Below, piece after piece: positions 38,672 through 50,628 of a stretch of DNA of 64,000 nt (position 1 is its first letter; the number at the start of each line of letters is the position of its first letter). The position numbers and the translations under genes are program-made. The DNA is from Pipra filicauda (lineage: Eukaryota; Chordata; Aves; Passeriformes; Pipridae), in assembly GCF_003945595.2 (NCBI RefSeq), contig NW_024105087.1:1-64000 (forward strand). Direction: 5' to 3'. Under the pieces are notes generated by a model. That model did not search any database. It was not told the origin of the DNA and saw only the letters and a program-made list of their open reading frames with translations.

Positions 38672-38768
38672 ATCATAGAATCATAGAGTGGCTTGGGTTG
38701 GAAGGGACCTTAAAGATCATCTAGTTCCAACTACCCTGCTGTAGGCAGGGACACCTTTCACTAGACCA
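38672..38768 (-). mobile_element. CR1 LINE 3'-tail fragment
   Basis: The + strand reads ATCATAGAATCATAGAGTGG, then CTTGGGTTGGAAGGGACC, TTAAAGATCATCTAGTTCCAA, CTGTAGGCAGGGACACC and TTTCACTAGACCA. This is the reverse complement of the last 95 bp or so of a CR1 element, with two terminal octamers intact. Homology stops sharply at 38768, a severe 5' truncation. It matches the family consensus well and is probably one of the younger copies here. Confidence 0.9.
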
Positions 38769-41564
38769 TTTCATTATATCATATTTTCATTAGATTTATG
38801 TTGTCACTGTGGTTTTTCCAAGGTCTGGGACTTATTATGAACCATTAGGATTTTTTTTCTCTTTTGTCACTACGATACTCGTCTATTATGAAGAAATAAT
38901 AAGAAGTGAAAGGGTAAATAATATCAACTATGCTATTTTGTGATATAATTTCTCTCTCCCGTAAACAACTACTCATACATAGTCATAGAAGTCCCATCTA
39001 AGAACGTAAAAATCATGTGATCTATTCCACTGAACACAAATATTTACTTTCTGCTGCATGCTACCCATTGATTCTTTCATCCTGTGTTTAGCACTTGTCT
39101 TCTAGAACAGACTGCAAGGGTTGAAGAGATTCATATTTCTTGAAAACAGCCACAAGTTCCATTGTTGGAGATTACTTTCCTTCCTTGTATGCTGGTCTGA
39201 ATAGAAAGAGAAGTTTATTCTTAGCAGGACTCTCCGGACGTTCAAATTTTTCTCCTTTCCCAAGAAAAGCTTTTGTCTTTGTTTCTACAAATGAGAGCAG
39301 TCTCAAAATTGAGGCAGGGCTCAATTATGTAATGAGATCAGAAGAAAACACTTTCCCCTATGGTTGTAACCTTCAATTCTGTCTCTCACTAGTTATTTTT
39401 AAGGTGTATATCCTCATGACCCAAGGCAATCCATAAATCGTACATTACTAAAAGCCTTGAAATGGTTTCAGATAACAGACTTTCCTGTAACAAGAACAGG
39501 CTGAAAAATGATTTCCAAGAACTTTTATAAGTTCCTGTATTATTATTTAATTATTCCATTTCATCTATAATGGTATAACTCTAAGACAGGAGTTCAATTG
39601 TAACTGTTTGGCAGCTTAAAGCAGGCCTTTCCATCTCTATGGAGAACTGGGTTCTTTTTGCTTAACATGATTAGTTTAAAATGTTTGACAACTTATCTGA
39701 ACTATTTCTCTCTGCTCTCCCTTTTATGATATGTGTACAAAATAATCCACCCTTCCTCAGGGGGCTGAATTGCCTTTAAGCTTTTCAAAATTCCTTCAAA
39801 AAGTGTCCAAAGAGTGTCTAGCTGAGACAAAAGACCAGTTTTCAGATGATGAAACTTAGATGACATGAATCCTATCCTAAAGGAACAAAAATTGCATTAA
39901 GAATCTTCTAAAGTATTTTTAAACTCTTATCATTAAATGTATTATTTACTTTTGTGAAGAAAACAGACCAATTACTTGAAAATGTTTTATAAAAATCTGG
40001 ATTTATATGAATGGAATTTTCAATCATATTAGGTATTTTTCTAAAACTGGTAGGGTCTTTGAAAAAGCTCTTGTTTGCATTCCTAATTCTCCCTTTGCTA
40101 CTATTCAAAAGAGTGGTGAAAAATGTGCTCACTCTAATTTGGACAGAGATAGTCCAACCCAATTCTGTGCTTTATTTCCAAGTAGTCTGATCCAAAAATC
40201 CATTGAGGTCATTGATGTTTAAATTGTTTTTGGCCTCCAATGGAAACATATAGGAGCTCATTTTGTAGCTTCAAGCCATGTGCTGGTACCAGGCATAAGT
40301 GTTACTTATCCATTCCATGCATAGAAATCCAGCCAAAAGAGGCAGCCAATTATTTTGGCCCAATTTTTCATGGTCTTCATGGAAATGAAAAAAGAGAACA
40401 AAATCCTCTTATTAAAACTGGCCCATCTCCATTTTATTCAAATGGGTCACAGTTCATTTCATACCTTCTTAAAAAAAATATACTCCTGCTAGCAGTGATT
40501 CCAGAACTTATTTAAATGAGCAGAGATAAGATTTATCCTTATCCACAATGACTAACTTGAGGATGGACACCAGTTTTTAATGTACTTTTAGAATATTTTT
40601 ATTCTAAAATATTAATAAGCATATTAAAATGGAACTCTCACTGTTTTATCCTCTTCCTGGACTACAACAGCATATTCAAGATGACTAAACCATTCCTAAC
40701 TCAGTTCCATATTATTCAGTGAAACACATCCAATTAGAACATCAGGTGGCACAATATAAAATAAGTTAAAAGATTTAAAAAACTCACACTTCCTCCTCTA
40801 AGATTAGCCATATGAGAAAAGGATTATTAAATAAAACCCAATTAGTGACATAGTAAAACATTCAAAATAAAATCCCTAAACGTTACCAAGCTGAATGTTC
40901 AGATCTTGCTACAGATGAGTAGACATATTACTCTGGCACGAGTTTCAAAATATGATTATAAATGTCAATTGGCAAGCCTGCATGTTTTAACGCTTTAATT
41001 TTTCACTCTCTCCTTCTTTGCCTCCCTCTCTCTTTTTTTTATTTTTTTTTTTATTTTTGAATCTCCAGTGATCTTATTAAGTAAGGGGTTTCAGTTTTTG
41101 AACCCATCACTAATAATGGTGTCGAAAACCTAATGACCTCTGCTTGTCATCCTAGCAGACCTCTTGCGACCTCTAAAAACTAACAAGTAGAGGCTTGATA
41201 AGAAATTGTTGCTTCCTTACACTGCCTTTTCTATGACTCTTGTATAGCTGGGTCTCTTGACTAACTTTATTCTTTCCCTAAACTCTCTATTTCCCCATTA
41301 CAGTGAGAACTATGAGTTGTTTCTTCCACAGAATAAATATTCAGAGGTCTAATCCAAAACTTTGAAAATGACTGTTTGAAAACTGTGGCTTTATAAGTGC
41401 ATTTGTGAGTGTCTTTAGCCAGTGTGTGTGCTATCAGCACCTTTGAGACAAATCCTATTCTTTCTTGGACCTAATTTTAAGTTGAATTTGTTTTGCAGTA
41501 AGAGCTGGCCAGAGAAGGAGAACTGCTTTTTTTTTTTTTTTTGGCAGTATTGGAGGCTTCCAGT
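38769..41564. other. Unique AT-rich non-coding stretch
   Basis: No gene or interspersed repeat recognised. Low-complexity T-rich DNA lies at about 41025-41060, with a 16-base T run at 41527-41542 directly before the CR1. The blocks at about 40230-40480 and 41060-41240 are non-repetitive and rich in homeodomain-like words, and could be conserved non-coding elements. Confidence 0.6.
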
Positions 41565-42252
41565 GCAAGCTGCAGCACCTGGTCAGGGTGACCCCCAGTA
41601 TCAATCAGGCTGTGGGATGAACAGATCGAGAGCAGCCCTGAGGAGAAGGACTTGGGAGAGCTAGTGAATGAGAGGCTGGACATGACCCAGCAATGTGCAG
41701 TTGCAGCACAGAAAGCCAATTGTATCCTGAGCTGCATCAAAAGCAGCATGGCCAGCAGGGTGAGGGAGGGGATTCTACCCCTCTGCTCTGCTCTGGTGAG
41801 AGTCAACCTGGAATACTGTATCTGTTTCTGAGGGATGGAGCACCTCTCCTATGAGGAAAGCCTAAGAAGAATTTGGACTGTTCAGCCTGGAGAAGACTTT
41901 GGGGTGATCTAATTATGGCCTTCCAGTAACTGGAGGGAACCTACAAGAAAGATGGAGGGAAACTTTCCAAGGGTATGTAGGGACAGGACAAGGAGGAATG
42001 GCTTTAAACTGAAAGTGAGTAGGTTTAGATTAGATGTTAGGAAGAAATTCTTTACTATGAGGGTGGTGAGGCATAGGAACAGGTTGCCCAGAAAAGTTGT
42101 GGATGTCCCATCCCTGGAAGTGTTCAAGACAAGGTTGGATGGGTCTCTGAGCAACCTCATCTCCTGACAGGCATCCCTGCCCATGCCAAGCAGGTTGGAA
42201 CTAGGTGATCTTTAAGGTCGCTTCCAAGCCCACCCATTCCATGATTCTATGA
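41565..42252 (+). mobile_element. CR1 LINE, 3' portion with intact tail
   Basis: The element reads in CR1 order: CAGCACCTGGTCAGGG; CCCCAGTATCAATCAGGCTG; GAGAGCAGCCCTGAGGAGAAGG; CAGCAATGTGCAGTTGCAGC; CATCAAAAGCAGCATGGCC; GCCTGGAGAAGACTTTGGGG; GGATGTCCCATCCCTGGAAG; ACTAGGTGATCTTTAAGGTC; then tail CCATTCCATGATTCTATGAA. The 5' part corresponds to the end of ORF2 (reverse-transcriptase C-terminus), the rest to the 3' UTR. Near 41830 the text jumps from 'tactgtatctgtttct' to 'gagggatggagcacc', which suggests an internal deletion of roughly 80-100 bp relative to the consensus. A T run ends 22 bases upstream and seems unrelated. Stops and shifts show it is dead. Confidence 0.92.
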
Positions 42253-44154
42253 AATGTGTCAAAGAGAGAGTCCAAAGGTGTGTGGGAACGAGGAATTTCA
42301 GAAAAAACCTCTGTCTACACTCGAAGTGCAAGTAAATGCCCATACTCTGAATATAGGATGTAAAACTTCCTATCAAAAAGAGAAATTAAGAAGAGGGATA
42401 TATCTGAGGCTACCACAACAGTCTGAGCAAAAATTTCCATGAAGCATTATCTTCTTAGCATTTTTCTCCAAATCATTGAGATTTATATGTGGAAATTGGA
42501 ACTGTGACTTTTATAAAGCTTTGTAAAATGGTTCAAATATTCTTTTATGGATATTTTTGTTTATTTTTAATTTCAAATAGAATAGACGATGTCTAGCACT
42601 GTCAAAAAGTCACATGGCCATGATATAATTTCAGTGCTCTGTTTCTAAACTCAGCTATGTGTCAGAGGCTGTTCAGACCTTGTTAATGTTGACTGTAATT
42701 TCCATGATGAAGTTTGTGGCTACATCCTTTGAAATAGGATGGCTTCCAAAAGAGAAGCATGATTCCCTACTGACATAAGAAACCACAAATAAATATTGCT
42801 GTGATGTACAGCCATTATTGCTGACTATTTACATCAGTGTCCTCTCCCTCCATGCCAGTGCTATCTGAATAATAAATTTCTGTCCTTTAGCTCTCAAAAA
42901 TATGCTCTGTTGAAATCTCACAGCTGGACATTTATTTAGAATTGTCAGAGATTAAACCTGGTTAGATTTAACTTAACACGGTTAGATTCACAACAACAAC
43001 CTCAACCTAGATGTCATATCTGGACTATATTTTTATTACTCTTGGACATGGCTGCAAGCATCTTGGTGGAGTGCTACAACTAGGTTGAGTCGTGCAGGTA
43101 CCTTTCAGCCCCCTGCTCACCAGCCAGTGGAGGGTTAGAAAACTAGTAAACAGGATATCCACAGTGCTAAGGAACTGAGACTATTTCATATATGTGCTTA
43201 TTCCACATTTGAATTGAAGTGAAACCTTTCAACACTTTCCATCAAAGGCCCCAGTAAAAGAGATGTCCACATCTCTCTCCTCAGGGACTAGAAGAAGATT
43301 AGATCAGCCCTCTATTATTTCTTCTTGTGGGAAGTATCTGTTTTGCCTCTCAGTTCTGTCCTCCATTTAAAATATCCTTGGGGGACTTTTTTTTTTTAAA
43401 TAGGAAAGTTTTCTTTTGTTGTTAAGTTTATTTTGTTTTTAGCTTTTTGGGGGTTTTTTTGTTTGTTTTTACATATGTGTGATTAATCCTAATTTTGATG
43501 TGCCATGGAGGCAGCCTTCTCTTACCTTGGATGATAATACACTGCCTCCTTTTCTTCTTTTCTTGTGTGCTTTTCACACACAAATACCGACAGATCTAAG
43601 CCATTGTAAACAAGAGTGTAGTAGCAAATGCCTTGAGGAGGCATTTCTACTGAGGAGGAAAGATTTACTGCTGAATAGATGTGCTGGCTGCCAGCACCCA
43701 GTCTCATTTTTCAGCTGTTCTTCAGGCTGTTAAATTATCAACAGGTGTTCCTAATAGGGGGAGTCATATGGTGTTGATGCCGCAGTGCTGAATCATTCCA
43801 ACCCTGGGTGCACCAACTCACGTTCAGAGGGAGGTACTGTGTCAACAGGGTTGTGGCAAGCAACCTGCAATGTCTTTTCTCCCAGACACCACAGTTGTGA
43901 TCCCTGAATTGCCTTCCCCCAGAAGTCCCACTTTTACAGTTTTGTGCATGTATTGGCATCCAGCTAGGAGACTGGTAGAAGGCCATCACTGAGAGGCTGG
44001 TTATTTGCCTTGGAGTTAAGTCTAAAAATTTCAGGGAATCCATGTTTGGAGGCTGATTTCTTGAGGATTAGTTGTACATATTAGCATAACTGAGCTTAAG
44101 CAAAGAAATCTTATTTCACTTAAAGGAAGGAACTGAACCTAAGTTTCCCTTTAC
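42253..44154. other. Unique non-coding stretch
   Basis: Nothing recognisable. There are T-rich tracts at 43388-43398 and 43452-43470. Overlapping open frames at 43479-43733 (+), 43522-43707 (-) and 43738-44043 (-) have no domains. Confidence 0.6.
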
Positions 44155-44222
44155 AAGAACTGCCCCTGGGAATTAAGTAAGTGTAAAGAAATGTCTCTTT
44201 AAGGAGACGCAAACATTTTTGT
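44155..44222 (+). repeat. Left arm of a 68-bp inverted repeat pair
   Basis: This segment (from AAGAACTGCCCCTGGGAATT to CATTTTTGT) is the reverse complement of 45403-45469 with three substitutions and one single-base gap, about 94% identity by eye. The key shared words are CCTGGGAATTAAGTAAGTGT, AAAGAAATGTCT and AAGGAGAC. The homology ends abruptly on the outer side and fades on the inner side. See the right arm for interpretation. Confidence 0.9.
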
Positions 44223-45402
44223 CATTTCAGTTTCTTTCACACACAGCATTGAAAGCTCTATTAAAATTCTCATCACAAGCAATCTCCAAATGTGATCATC
44301 ATAGAATCATTTGGGTTGAAAGGGATGTTAAAGATCCTCTAATTCTAATCCTCCTGCCATGGGCAGGGACACTGCCAAGGATGGGGCATTCACAACTTCT
44401 CCGAGCAAGCTGTTCCAGTGCCTCACCACCCTCACAGTAAAGATTTTTTTCCGTAAATCTAACCTCAATTTACCCTCTTTTAGTTTGAAATACATTTTGT
44501 TAAGCAATGTTATTACTTTCAGAGTCACCTTTGTCAACACATATCAAAGGAAAAGGAACTGTCCAAACATACTTGTAACTAATACAAGCCAACATCCAAA
44601 TATGTTAATCTCCGGTATGAACATGTGAAACAGTTGTCTGGATCGATGAAAAATAAAAAGGGAACTGGACTGCAAAACAGGCTCCATCTGATGCTATCGA
44701 CCTGTGTAATAAGTCAGGTAACATTACAACATCTAATGATCTCTTCTTGCTTTAAGAAACAGATCTGTGATTAGATTGCAATTTAAGAAAAGCATAGCTT
44801 CACACCATTACAGTCATGCTTTAGGTGGCAGATGATTACAGATTTGGTACCTTCATATCCAAAACTGAAGATATCAACAATGGGAAATTAGTCTCATTTG
44901 TAAGGTATATTTGGATATGTGAAAGGTTACCATGCTTTAAAGAAAATGTTTTTTTAAAAAGGCCACTGGTGGCTATGCCACAGCAGGGAAGCAGTGGCAG
45001 TGTGAGCACCATCTTGTTTTGCTGAATCTGATGACTGGTCCATTCAGGCCTGTATTTCCCCTCAGCAGCAGCTTTTAGTTTGCATTTCGATGAGAGATAA
45101 GGCTAATGACCAGATGGTCAGGCCTATACCCCTTCTAAAATACTTTGTTGTTGCTATACTATAAAACCCCAAGTAGTTTCCATATCCACATCTTACCTTG
45201 AATACCTTTGATTCTAACAACCATTTGTAGAAATTAGTTTCACAAGGAAATTTGTAGGATGGGAACTTTTTCTCACAATCATCTTTCAATTTTCCATATT
45301 TAGGTTTCAATACTTGTTGGTAAAAAAGGTTTACTTCCCTTTACAGCACATTTGGATACTGTGGGTAACTTTTACATGTTTTTTTTATTTTTTAAATTAA
45401 TA
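44223..45402. other. 1.2-kb segment enclosed by the inverted repeats
   Basis: It contains a CR1 3' fragment (44298-44510) and otherwise unrecognised AT-rich DNA. The open frame 45062-45310 on the minus strand (82 codons) resembles no transposase that I can recognise. If the arms are transposon termini, this is a non-autonomous element into which, or with which, CR1 moved. Confidence 0.5.
44298..44510 (-). mobile_element. CR1 LINE 3' fragment with internal deletion
   Basis: The + strand reads ATCATAGAATCATTTGGGTTG, then AAAGATCCTCTAATTC, GGGCAGGGACACTG, CCAAGGATGGGGCATTCACA, TGTTCCAGTGCCTCACCACC and CTCACAGTAAAGATTTTTT. The sequence between 'gggacactg' and 'ccaaggatgggg' skips the usual ACTAGACCAGGTTGC block, an internal deletion of a few tens of bases. 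Divergence is visibly higher than in the 38.7-kb copy. Right-hand homology fades near 44510. Confidence 0.88.
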
Positions 45403-45469
45403 ACAAAAATGCTTGTGTCTCCTTAAAAGACATTTCTTTACACTTACTTAATTCCCAGGAGCAGTTCTT
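45403..45469 (-). repeat. Right arm of a 68-bp inverted repeat pair
   Basis: Reverse-complement partner of 44155-44222. The arms point towards each other across about 1.2 kb. No matching direct duplications are obvious outside the arms: the left flank ends ..CCCTTTAC and the right flank begins ATCCCTGGC. Possible explanations are terminal repeats of a DNA transposon, two copies of the same unknown repeat in opposite orientation, or a local inverted duplication. The arms match each other better than the enclosed CR1 fragment matches its family, so they look younger or were homogenised. Confidence 0.9.
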
Positions 45470-45526
45470 ATCCCTGGCAAAGAGTGTTTTGTGATTCTTA
45501 TGAAGTAGAACCACCACCGAAGTAGC

Positions 45527-45582
45527 TTTTTTAGAGTAGATTTTCTTGAGTAGATTTTTTAGAGTAGGTATTCTTGAGTATC
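45527..45582. repeat. Tandem duplication, two 28-bp units
   Basis: TTTTTTAGAGTAGATTTTCT plus TGAGTAGA at 45527-45554 is followed directly by a second 28-base copy with 4 differences (45555-45582). It is a simple local duplication about 60 bp outside the right inverted-repeat arm. Confidence 0.85.
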
Positions 45583-48500
45583 TTAAAATTTTTGTAGCTG
45601 TGCTTATCTTGGGTGGGAGGAACAGTCTAATTTTTTTTTTTTAGGTTTAAATAGCAAATTTAGAGCTTAGTAGAAATATAAATTATTCCTACTGCATATG
45701 TTACTTTGTCAACATTGAATTTCCTTTCCCATTGCAGTTCCCATTCTCTGAGTTTGCTTATGTTTCTTTGAAACTGCTGATAAGGTCTGATGCAGATAAA
45801 GAAAGGTGAAATTTTTTTCATGCAACTGTTTACTCCCTTTATCAAATTTTATAAAAGTCCTGGTTCTTCTTTAGGTTAGATGAGTTTGCATGTTAAGCAA
45901 TAATCTGCTCTCTTCACTAAAGAAGAAGACTATATCTTGCTTCTTTGGAATTACAGCATTGACTATGAAAACAGTAAATTTTCCATGAAATTCTAAACAA
46001 ATACATGAACATGTTTAAGAGATGAAACTAATTTAAAATTGTATTCTCCTCTAGATATAGTATTAAGAATCAGTACTTTTTTAGGCAGAAAAAATATTAT
46101 TATGCAGCTTCTCCAAATCTTGTACGTATTCAACTTGATTGAAAGACCTAGAGTCAAAATGAGGCAAAATTATGATTTTTAAAAAATCTAATGTATCATT
46201 TACAGTAATTGTATTCTGATCTCAAGTCACAGTATCTATTATGCATTAATCATCACTGCGTTACTATGGCATAGCTTCAGTAAAAGCAGTCAGTTTCTAT
46301 GCTGTTCGTGTAAGACATTTCCACAACTCAGCTTACATACTTTAAATTAAAACTCACTTATGAATTTCCTGGATTTATGCTGTCTAAGTTAAAATAATTA
46401 CAGCAGCTCTCTGGTCTTTGGTTGTTCTCTTCCTTAAATTGCTCCGATCTGCTTTTAACCTTCCTGTCACTTTAGTGCAGTTTCTGTTAGAAAATTATCA
46501 AATGCACTAAGTTTGGCTGACCCTGGCACAGCACCTCAGCATTCTCCTCTGTTGGCTGTCCACCCCAAGGAAACCATTTATTCCTACCCTTTGCTTCGTA
46601 TCTCATGCCCAGCTCCCTGCAACCGTGTTGTCCAACCCATAAGCACTGATGGGATGACCATGAACACAGCAGGAACCCGGCACGACTAACCTGAAGTGCA
46701 GCTCAGCTTTGACAGGGGAAAGAGCACCCAGGGCCTGCTTTGCTGCAAAGACCTCTCTTCCTGACTCCTGCACAGTCACTTTTAAGATGTATCTGGCCTT
46801 TGCCCTGAGCTAGGATGCTGGGCAGGGCACTTTGGTGGCACTGGGGATGGCTGAGGGCAGGGATGGCACAGCTGGAGCGGCCAGTGGCAGCAGCTGGAGA
46901 AGGGGCAGCGGTTGGGATGAATGCTGCCACTGGGGCAGGAGCAACAGCAGTTGTTGATTTCTACTTGTTTAGTCGGGGATTTTTAACTGTTAAAAATGCA
47001 TTTTTGGGGATCAGATCTCTACTTTGATGGGAATCCATGTGTTTTCAGATTGCTGCAATGCTAGTATAGGCAGGATTGTTATTCTGGAAATTTTTAAACA
47101 ACCTTTCATTTTCAATAACATATTTGCTCCATGGGAACTGTTGTTAAGAGGTTTCAGGGCTGGAAAGGCTGCAAGTGCCCACATGGTCATTGCACAGCTC
47201 TTACAAAAACAGAGCCTCTCTGGGAGGCCTCCAGAAACTGAGACTGTGGTGGGTGACAGCACAGAGTAAACAGCTATTTAAAATGCCTGCAATGCACGGA
47301 ACATTGTGTGGCAGTGGTGCCGTAAACAGACACAGAGAGTACAGCAGCCTATACTCAGCTGCACGCAACTTTGCCACATTTCAGTACTTCCAGCCAACAC
47401 TTCTGAGAGCAGTTTGTCTCAGCCTGATATTTTTATTACATTTTCCTTATATTTAGGTCACAGTTAAAATGATTAATTAAATTAGGGAAGAATTCATTCT
47501 TTGGCTTTTTTTACTGAACTTCTTAGCTGTTCCTAGAAAAAACTGCTTCTTTTATCTCCAAAGAGAACTTGCAGCATGGTTGTCTGATCTCGAAGAGATG
47601 TGTTCCAGCATCCCTAGGCAAATTTTAAGTTGTGTCCAAATTTGGTCTCTGATAAATCTTCCTTCGAGTGAGCTTAAGAGAGGTTTTCTTTGTGTGCTGC
47701 ACTGAAATCCCCTGAGGACTCTCACTGTTCTGAGCACCTGCTGGGCACTCACAGGGGCAGTGCTTCAATAACAGCTAAAGGAGGGGTGAGAGCTCCCTCC
47801 AAGTGGCCCAAAGCAGGCATTTTGACACGCAGGGTCGAACAAAACTTTCACAGCTACTCCTCCACACAGGTGCCAGGGGATGCTGTGGCAATAGACATGG
47901 GAAACAGAAAGAGTTTCATCCCCACCTTTCTGATTTGATTGTGGGGAGGGACAACTGTGAGATGCAGAAATAGAGAAATAAGTTGTATCCGTCTCTTTTA
48001 ATGGCTGCAATGATGAGCTGCAAGGATAGACAAAGTATTGCATTTAACATTTCTCATTGAACTCTATCCAGCTCCCTCCCAGCAACTTCAACTGTAGTTT
48101 CTTTCTAAGAGATCCAATTTTTCCTCTTCTCTTTCCCACCGAAGCTCACCGAGGCCCAGGATAGGCAGAATCTTCTCCTTGCCTAGTAACAGAGCAAAAG
48201 TCCAAAATCCTAAACACAGGAATTTCTGACAGGTGGTGGAAATTTATACCACACACCAGTCCACTGCATATGATTTAGGTCCTGTCAGCATCAAAGATAT
48301 TGCTTTTGGTATGTTCACACCACTACCTGTTATCAAGATGTCAAGAAGTCGGAGATATCTAAAACATATTGGACACATATTTTTGTCTGGCTGCAGTGAA
48401 TATATCTGAGGTGATAGTATCAAAGACACTTGATCATTAGGTAGAGGGACACCTAATAGCTATAATTGCTTGAAATTCTTTAAAATAGGTGAAATATAAA

Positions 48501-50628
48501 TAGATGGCATATGCAGAACTCATAATGAGACTTGTGTGAAATAAGGAATTTGTGTACATGTGTTTGGAATGTTATGGGCACTTTGCTGGTGTCTGCCACG
48601 TGGGAGTAGCATATGAATTCAAGTTTTTCTATCACACCATTTCATCACATATTTTTTCTGTGAGTTTATATGTGTGAGTGCTTTTATGCATCTGTATCTC
48701 TCCCCATGTGTCTCTATCTGCACTGAACATCTGAAGAAAAGAAGCACTCATATTTTTCCAAGTTTTGAGGGAGTTCTCTTAGCTATTCTGCTTATCGGGA
48801 AAACATAAAATGATAGTTTACAAGACAATTCTTTATTCTGTTTAGATTCTGTTTGTAAAATCTGTCCACATCACCCCTCTCCCTTAGCTTCCTGGACATC
48901 AGTTAACTGATGACTGGTTAACCATTTGGCACCTTGGCTAGTTTAATTTAGAAATCATTTCCTCTTAAACCTCACACTGTATCTATGAGTCCAATCCTAA
49001 TGATTCCTGTATTCTGTCACTACTGATCATACTCACTGAATAAATCATAGCTGTATTGCTTCCAAAGCTGACAGTAAGATGTACGTTCACCAAAGAGAAA
49101 GGTTAAACACTTTTCCATCTTACTATTCTTTTCAAACACAGTGAAGCATCATTAAAATCCTAGTAGTCCTCAATGCTGCCATGCTAAATTAACATATGTT
49201 TTTAAGAACAAGCAGAAGATTTTTGAGTTAGATCTAACAATATTTAACTTTTGTCCTTAAGTGTAACAGACAGTTGCTACTTCCTGACAATGTTTCATTT
49301 TTCAGGCATGTTGTGTTTGGTTTGGGATGCACTGAAAGTATAATGTTACCAGGTCTGGAGAAGAAAATAAGTGAAAAACCTTTCAGTTTAGGAATTCACC
49401 TTTCCGGTTGGAAACACTTCTTTTAATTCTCTTGCATGAAATAAGTAGACTATATCAAAAGAAAGAAAAGTTTAAATTCCTGCTATGCCTGGTCTACCGG
49501 TAAACTATGAAAATTCCTACAATATTTATCTCCTGAGATGAATTGTATTGTTGATTATGTTGGAAAAAGTTTCAATTTTAGATAGATCTGCAAGCCAGAA
49601 TAGTTCAAAAGGGCAATGTTAGGAAGTAATCTTATTGCTGTTGCAGGAGTTTAAAAGGCACAGGAACCCAACTGTGACATGCCTCTACTGACAACACTTA
49701 GGAAAGCTGTATTCACTGCTGACCTGGGAACCAAGTAGCTTGTGTGTATGCTCAAAAATTTTACCTATATTTTCAGAAACATCCAGACACACAGGAACCT
49801 AAGGGAAGTTAAAAATTTAGGTACCTAGGACTCCACTCCAATGCAGTAATCGATTCAAGCAGTTAATGTCCATGGGTATTTTGAGCCCTGGCTCACCCTT
49901 CCAGTTGATTGTGAGATCTAACTTCTAACTTTAGGGCTTGTAATGGAACCAACTGTAGCCTCTAGGCTGTTCTGGAAATCCTGGTCAGCATCTGTACCTT
50001 TTGATGCCATAGTATCTTTGGCTTTCTGAGTCACTCTGTAACATATCTAGCATGACATTCTCAAACCTGCCTAAGCTTTCCTCCTTTACTAAATATTTTG
50101 CTATTCTTTCACATATTGGTATGAGAAGGTAGTCATGAACAATGTTAAGGATGTATATAGAAATAATTTTTTTAAAATTACTCATAGGCGTTTAATACAC
50201 TGTTTTAAGTTCTAAGAAGTCAATAGGTTGCTTATAATTGCGTATATCATTTTCCACTGACATTTTCATAAATGTCTATTACACATGCTGCTCATGCTGG
50301 CAACATACTCTAAAATATCTGCTTATCAACTATTAACCCTTCAAAAGCCTTTATGGCTTTCTTTGCAACTCATAGGGAAACCAAAGAGAGCATAGTTGGC
50401 ATGTGAAAATGTATACAAACCAAAAATTGCAGAGAACTATGGGGATAGGCATTAGTGTAAGCTCTTTCATCTGTTTTGAACATGTTCTTTTGTCTCTGTT
50501 TTCAGGACTAATGAGTTTAAAAGCAACCTATATCATCATGCTTAAAGAGACAAAGCAGAACAGTTTCTGAGAACATTCCTGTGGGCTTTTTAAATGAAAG
50601 GTTACTAACGGATTCATTATAGTAAACA
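45583..50628. other. Non-coding stretch with a GC-richer patch
   Basis: No gene or known interspersed repeat recognised. The patch at about 46500-46960 is clearly richer in G and C than its surroundings but has few CpG, so it is not a CpG island. The overlapping frames on both strands there have no domains. A phrase near 49830 (AATTTAGGTACCTAGGACTCC) weakly recalls the old amniote repeat proposed at 3.7 kb. Confidence 0.55.
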
